7,028 nucleotides of DNA from Ruminococcaceae bacterium UBA1438 (GTDB taxonomy: Bacteria; Bacillota; Clostridia; Oscillospirales; Acutalibacteraceae). The stretch spans positions 7,122 to 14,149 of the forward strand of contig DCTO01000058.1 in assembly GCA_002329285.1 (NCBI GenBank), written 5' to 3'. Position 1 is the stretch's first letter; every line of letters starts with the position of its first letter. Of this stretch, positions 4,929 through 7,028 are shown one piece after another. The notes below the pieces were generated by a model, which searched no databases, had not been told where the DNA came from, and worked only from the letters and a program-made list of their open reading frames with translations. The position numbers were made by a program, and so were the translations under genes.

Positions 4929-6863
4929 TTAATATCCGGTGCTTCCCGAATAAACCATTTTATCACCGGGCTTTGCGGAGTTAACCTTTTTGAAGCCGAG
5001 CTTTTCCTTAACAGTAAGCGCATCAACGCCGTCATTTTCTTTCTTTTCAAAGCAATCCTGGCGAGCATATATTACATACTTTTGTGTCTGCTCAACGAAA
5101 TACATAATGTGATATCCGTAATCGCTTTTAACAATATCAACATCACCGTAACGTCTGCTGCCGTCTGTTGCCCAGCTTTCAAATTCCGGCACCATTGCCC
5201 CAAGATCTACTCCCTCGTAAAAGCCGCCGTATAATCCACTTGAGCCGTTTGTTGTTGATTCGGTATCCTCGCTGTATTCCTCTGCCAGCTTAGCAAAATC
5301 AATCTCCTTTTTATCGGTGCTGTTATACTCATCAACAATTGATTTGGCTTGCGCATAAGCGTCTTCCCATGCCTGGCTATCAGAATCCTCGGCCTCTGCC
5401 CCATCATCCGTTGCTTCATCGGCTGTTTCATCAATTGTTGCTTCATCAGCTGTTTCATCTATGACATCTTCATCATTTTCTAAAACAGCATCATCCGTTA
5501 AATCTTCGGAAGTATCGGCAGTTTCTTCAGCAGACTCCGGCGTAATAAGAATATGACGGACAGAATATACCTCTGATTCATCAAGAACGGGATCTGAAGC
5601 CTTCATTATAATATAGATAACGCCTCTGTATTCATCAGGATAAACCATTGTTGAGAAGACTTCAGTATCATCGCTGAACAGCCATTCTGCAACTTCAGCT
5701 GAAAAAGTATTTTCAACAACTGATTGCCTCTGAGTTTGCTCGCATGATTTTGTAATAGCCGCAATAGCCTCATCAACAGTTAAATACCGACCGGCGTTGA
5801 CATAATTCATGGCCATTTCTTCGCTATATTCCGGAATTGCTGCTTTTAAAGAATCAACGTCAGTTAAGGTTTCGCTTATCTCCTGAGCGGACTGAATGGA
5901 AGTGGCAATTGTTGTTTCATCAGTAGTGTCACACGGCACACCCATAAAAGCATAGCCCACAGATTTGCAGGAATCCTCATTCTCTGCCAAATACTGATTT
6001 ACTTCATCCTCCGTCGGTCTGTCATAAATCTCTGACTGATAATAATAAGTTCCTGCTATATAGGACTGTTCGCTGATTTTACGAAGAGTTGCTTCACCGC
6101 AGTATTCTGCATAATTCTCGGAAATGTATTCATCAATGCTTTGGTTTGACTGGGCGGCATTTGCCTCAAGCGTTGCAATCTGATCATCAATGCTTTTTTT
6201 CTGTTCATCGGTTAACTCAATGCCTGCCGCAACGCCTTTTTCATAATAATACATATAAAGCTGCAACGTTTCCTTTGTTTTCTGATCAAAGAATTCGAGC
6301 CAGGATATCTGATTGCCGTCATCATCAGTTGTATACTGAGTTGCAAAGTCGGAATTCAAGTCAATATCATAATCGCCGTAGCTTGCATAAGCTGTGTATT
6401 GATAAACAGTATCGCTATAATAATAATTATACATACCGATCGAAACGTCTGTGTTTCCGATTTTAAGGGCAACGTTGCCCGGTGTCATTCTCTCATCGCT
6501 GTTTGGAACAGCAAAATACCAATATCCAACAAAAGCAACAACAGCAGCAACAATCAATGCCGCAACAGCAATGAGAGTTATCTTTATTGATTTTTTTGAG
6601 ATATGGATGCTGTCACTATCCTTATCAGGCGTTTTATCCTCTTCCGTATTTTGATCAGCATCATCTTCAAATTCAACCTGAAAATCCCCGTTGCCTTCAG
6701 AGGTTAAGAAATCGTTTTCCAGCGACTTTGCCGAAGCCTCAAATTCCCAATCGCTTTTTTCAGCGCCATCTGATTTTTCAACAGCGTCGGCGGAAACCTC
6801 CTCCGTGCCTTCATCGGAAAGATTGCCGAAAAGTTTTTTTGATTCTTTATCTTTTTCACTCAT
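4929..6863 (-). CDS. Membrane-anchored parvulin-type peptidyl-prolyl isomerase (PpiC/SurA-like foldase) with acidic tail and acidic insertion
   Basis: A paralogue of the neighbouring 562-residue foldase, with the same order of parts: cytoplasmic tail (1-93), one membrane segment (about 94-117), SurA-N-like region (about 130-295, with SWLEFFDQKTKETL and ELTDEQKKSIDDQI), linker, and parvulin domain (about 434-590). The two hallmark histidines are His437 in SVRHILIT and His585 in YGYHIMYFV. Two features set it apart: the tail is strongly acidic (29 Asp/Glu against 10 Lys in residues 1-90), and residues 443-497 form an acidic, Lys/Arg-free insertion just after the first strand of the catalytic domain. 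The product is 644 residues, longer than typical PrsA-like proteins. There is no lipobox. The ATG at 6863 is preferred, with AAGGAG 10 bases upstream; the TTG two codons earlier is only 4 bases from that site. The likely role is folding of exported proteins at the outer membrane face; substrates and any partnership with the paralogue are inference. Confidence 0.88.
   Translation of the reverse strand: MSEKDKESKKLFGNLSDEGTEEVSADAVEKSDGAEKSDWEFEASAKSLENDFLTSEGNGDFQVEFEDDADQNTEEDKTPDKDSDSIHISKKSIKITLIAVAALIVAAVVAFVGYWYFAVPNSDERMTPGNVALKIGNTDVSIGMYNYYYSDTVYQYTAYASYGDYDIDLNSDFATQYTTDDDGNQISWLEFFDQKTKETLQLYMYYYEKGVAAGIELTDEQKKSIDDQIATLEANAAQSNQSIDEYISENYAEYCGEATLRKISEQSYIAGTYYYQSEIYDRPTEDEVNQYLAENEDSCKSVGYAFMGVPCDTTDETTIATSIQSAQEISETLTDVDSLKAAIPEYSEEMAMNYVNAGRYLTVDEAIAAITKSCEQTQRQSVVENTFSAEVAEWLFSDDTEVFSTMVYPDEYRGVIYIIMKASDPVLDESEVYSVRHILITPESAEETADTSEDLTDDAVLENDEDVIDETADEATIDETADEATDDGAEAEDSDSQAWEDAYAQAKSIVDEYNSTDKKEIDFAKLAEEYSEDTESTTNGSSGLYGGFYEGVDLGAMVPEFESWATDGSRRYGDVDIVKSDYGYHIMYFVEQTQKYVIYARQDCFEKKENDGVDALTVKEKLGFKKVNSAKPGDKMVYSGSTGY
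5410..5463. repeat. 27-bp in-frame tandem repeat, two copies, in the acidic insertion
   Basis: Copies 5410-5436 and 5437-5463 are identical at 24 of 27 positions. In the minus-strand reading frame each encodes the nonapeptide IDETADEAT (protein residues about 468-485). Because the unit is a multiple of three, copy number can change without breaking the gene. Confidence 0.9.
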
Positions 6864-6873
6864 AATCAAATAA

Positions 6874-6879
6874 CTCCTT
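6874..6879 (-). promoter_or_regulatory. Ribosome binding site of the 644-residue foldase gene
   Basis: AAGGAG on the minus strand, 10 bases before ATG 6863 but only 4 bases before the in-frame TTG 6869, which favours the ATG. Confidence 0.75.
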
Positions 6880-6904
6880 AATGATTATTTTTAAGTTCCG
6901 AAAC

Positions 6905-6933
6905 ATTATACTATAAAAATTAATAATTTTCAA
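6905..6933 (-). promoter_or_regulatory. Sigma-A type promoter of the 644-residue foldase gene
   Basis: On the minus strand, TTGAAA (6928-6933), exactly 17 bases, then a perfect TATAAT (6905-6910), with A+T-rich DNA upstream. Transcription would start near 6898, giving a leader of about 35 bases before the ATG at 6863. Confidence 0.85.
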
Positions 6934-6995
6934 CAAAAATAATAGCAACAAATCAAAAACGGAAATTCTGCTTAAATTCGGCAAAAAAAATAATA

Positions 6996-7024
6996 TTGAA
7001 AAAAGCAGGGAAATAGTGTATTAT
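6996..7024 (+). promoter_or_regulatory. Sigma-A type promoter firing rightward out of the window
   Basis: TTGAAA (6996-7001), exactly 17 bases, then TATTAT (7019-7024) preceded by TG. The start point would fall just beyond the window end. It is divergent from the foldase promoter, so a plus-strand gene or RNA is predicted to begin to the right. The region between the two promoters (6934-6995) is A+T-rich with no gene or hairpin that I can support. Confidence 0.6.
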
Positions 7025-7028
7025 TAGT

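Noticed and set aside
6089..6873. Plus-strand open frames of 60-125 codons opposite the 644-residue foldase
   Set aside because: They lie antisense to a well-supported gene, have low-complexity His/Ser/Arg-rich products and lack convincing ribosome binding sites.

Overview
The window looks like a chromosomal segment of a low-to-moderate-GC, anaerobic, endospore-forming member of the Clostridia (Bacillota). The evidence is an uninterrupted gene for the late mother-cell sporulation factor pro-sigma-K, a rubrerythrin typical of anaerobes, a two-subunit-type Fe-S hydratase subunit, strong AGGAGG-type ribosome binding sites and A+T-rich TTGAAA/TATAAT-type promoters. An Oscillospirales/Ruminococcaceae-like host is my guess from overall flavour only; nothing here is diagnostic at family level.

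Layout from left to right. (1) Bases 2-868 (+): a YitT-type membrane protein whose first few codons lie outside the window. (2) A bidirectional hairpin terminator at 880-922. (3) 925-1461 (-): rubrerythrin. (4) A short divergent intergenic region holding the ribosome binding site and a possible sporulation promoter of sigK. (5) 1580-2263 (+): sigK with its hydrophobic pro-sequence. (6) A second bidirectional terminator at 2268-2297. (7) A two-gene minus-strand operon at 3047-2296: a 72-residue coiled-coil protein, then a class I fumarate hydratase/tartrate dehydratase beta subunit, translationally coupled, with its own -10 box. (8) 4827-3139 (-) and 6863-4929 (-): two paralogous membrane-anchored parvulin-type peptidyl-prolyl isomerases, each behind its own sigma-A promoter. 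(9) An A+T-rich divergent region ending in a plus-strand promoter that points out of the window.

The genes do not form one pathway. The two foldases (7-8% of a typical extracytoplasmic chaperone toolkit cannot be judged from here) probably act on secreted proteins outside the membrane; rubrerythrin detoxifies peroxide in the cytoplasm; sigK drives late spore-coat genes; the hydratase subunit needs an alpha partner that is not encoded here. The most interesting points are the opposite charge of the cytoplasmic tails of the two foldases, a 55-residue acidic insertion with a 27-bp tandem repeat inside one catalytic domain, the orphan hydratase beta subunit coupled to a coiled-coil gene, and the intact pro-sigma-K gene. 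I see no phage, insertion sequence, CRISPR array, RNA gene or clearly new multi-gene system. No stretch above about 300 bases is without a gene.
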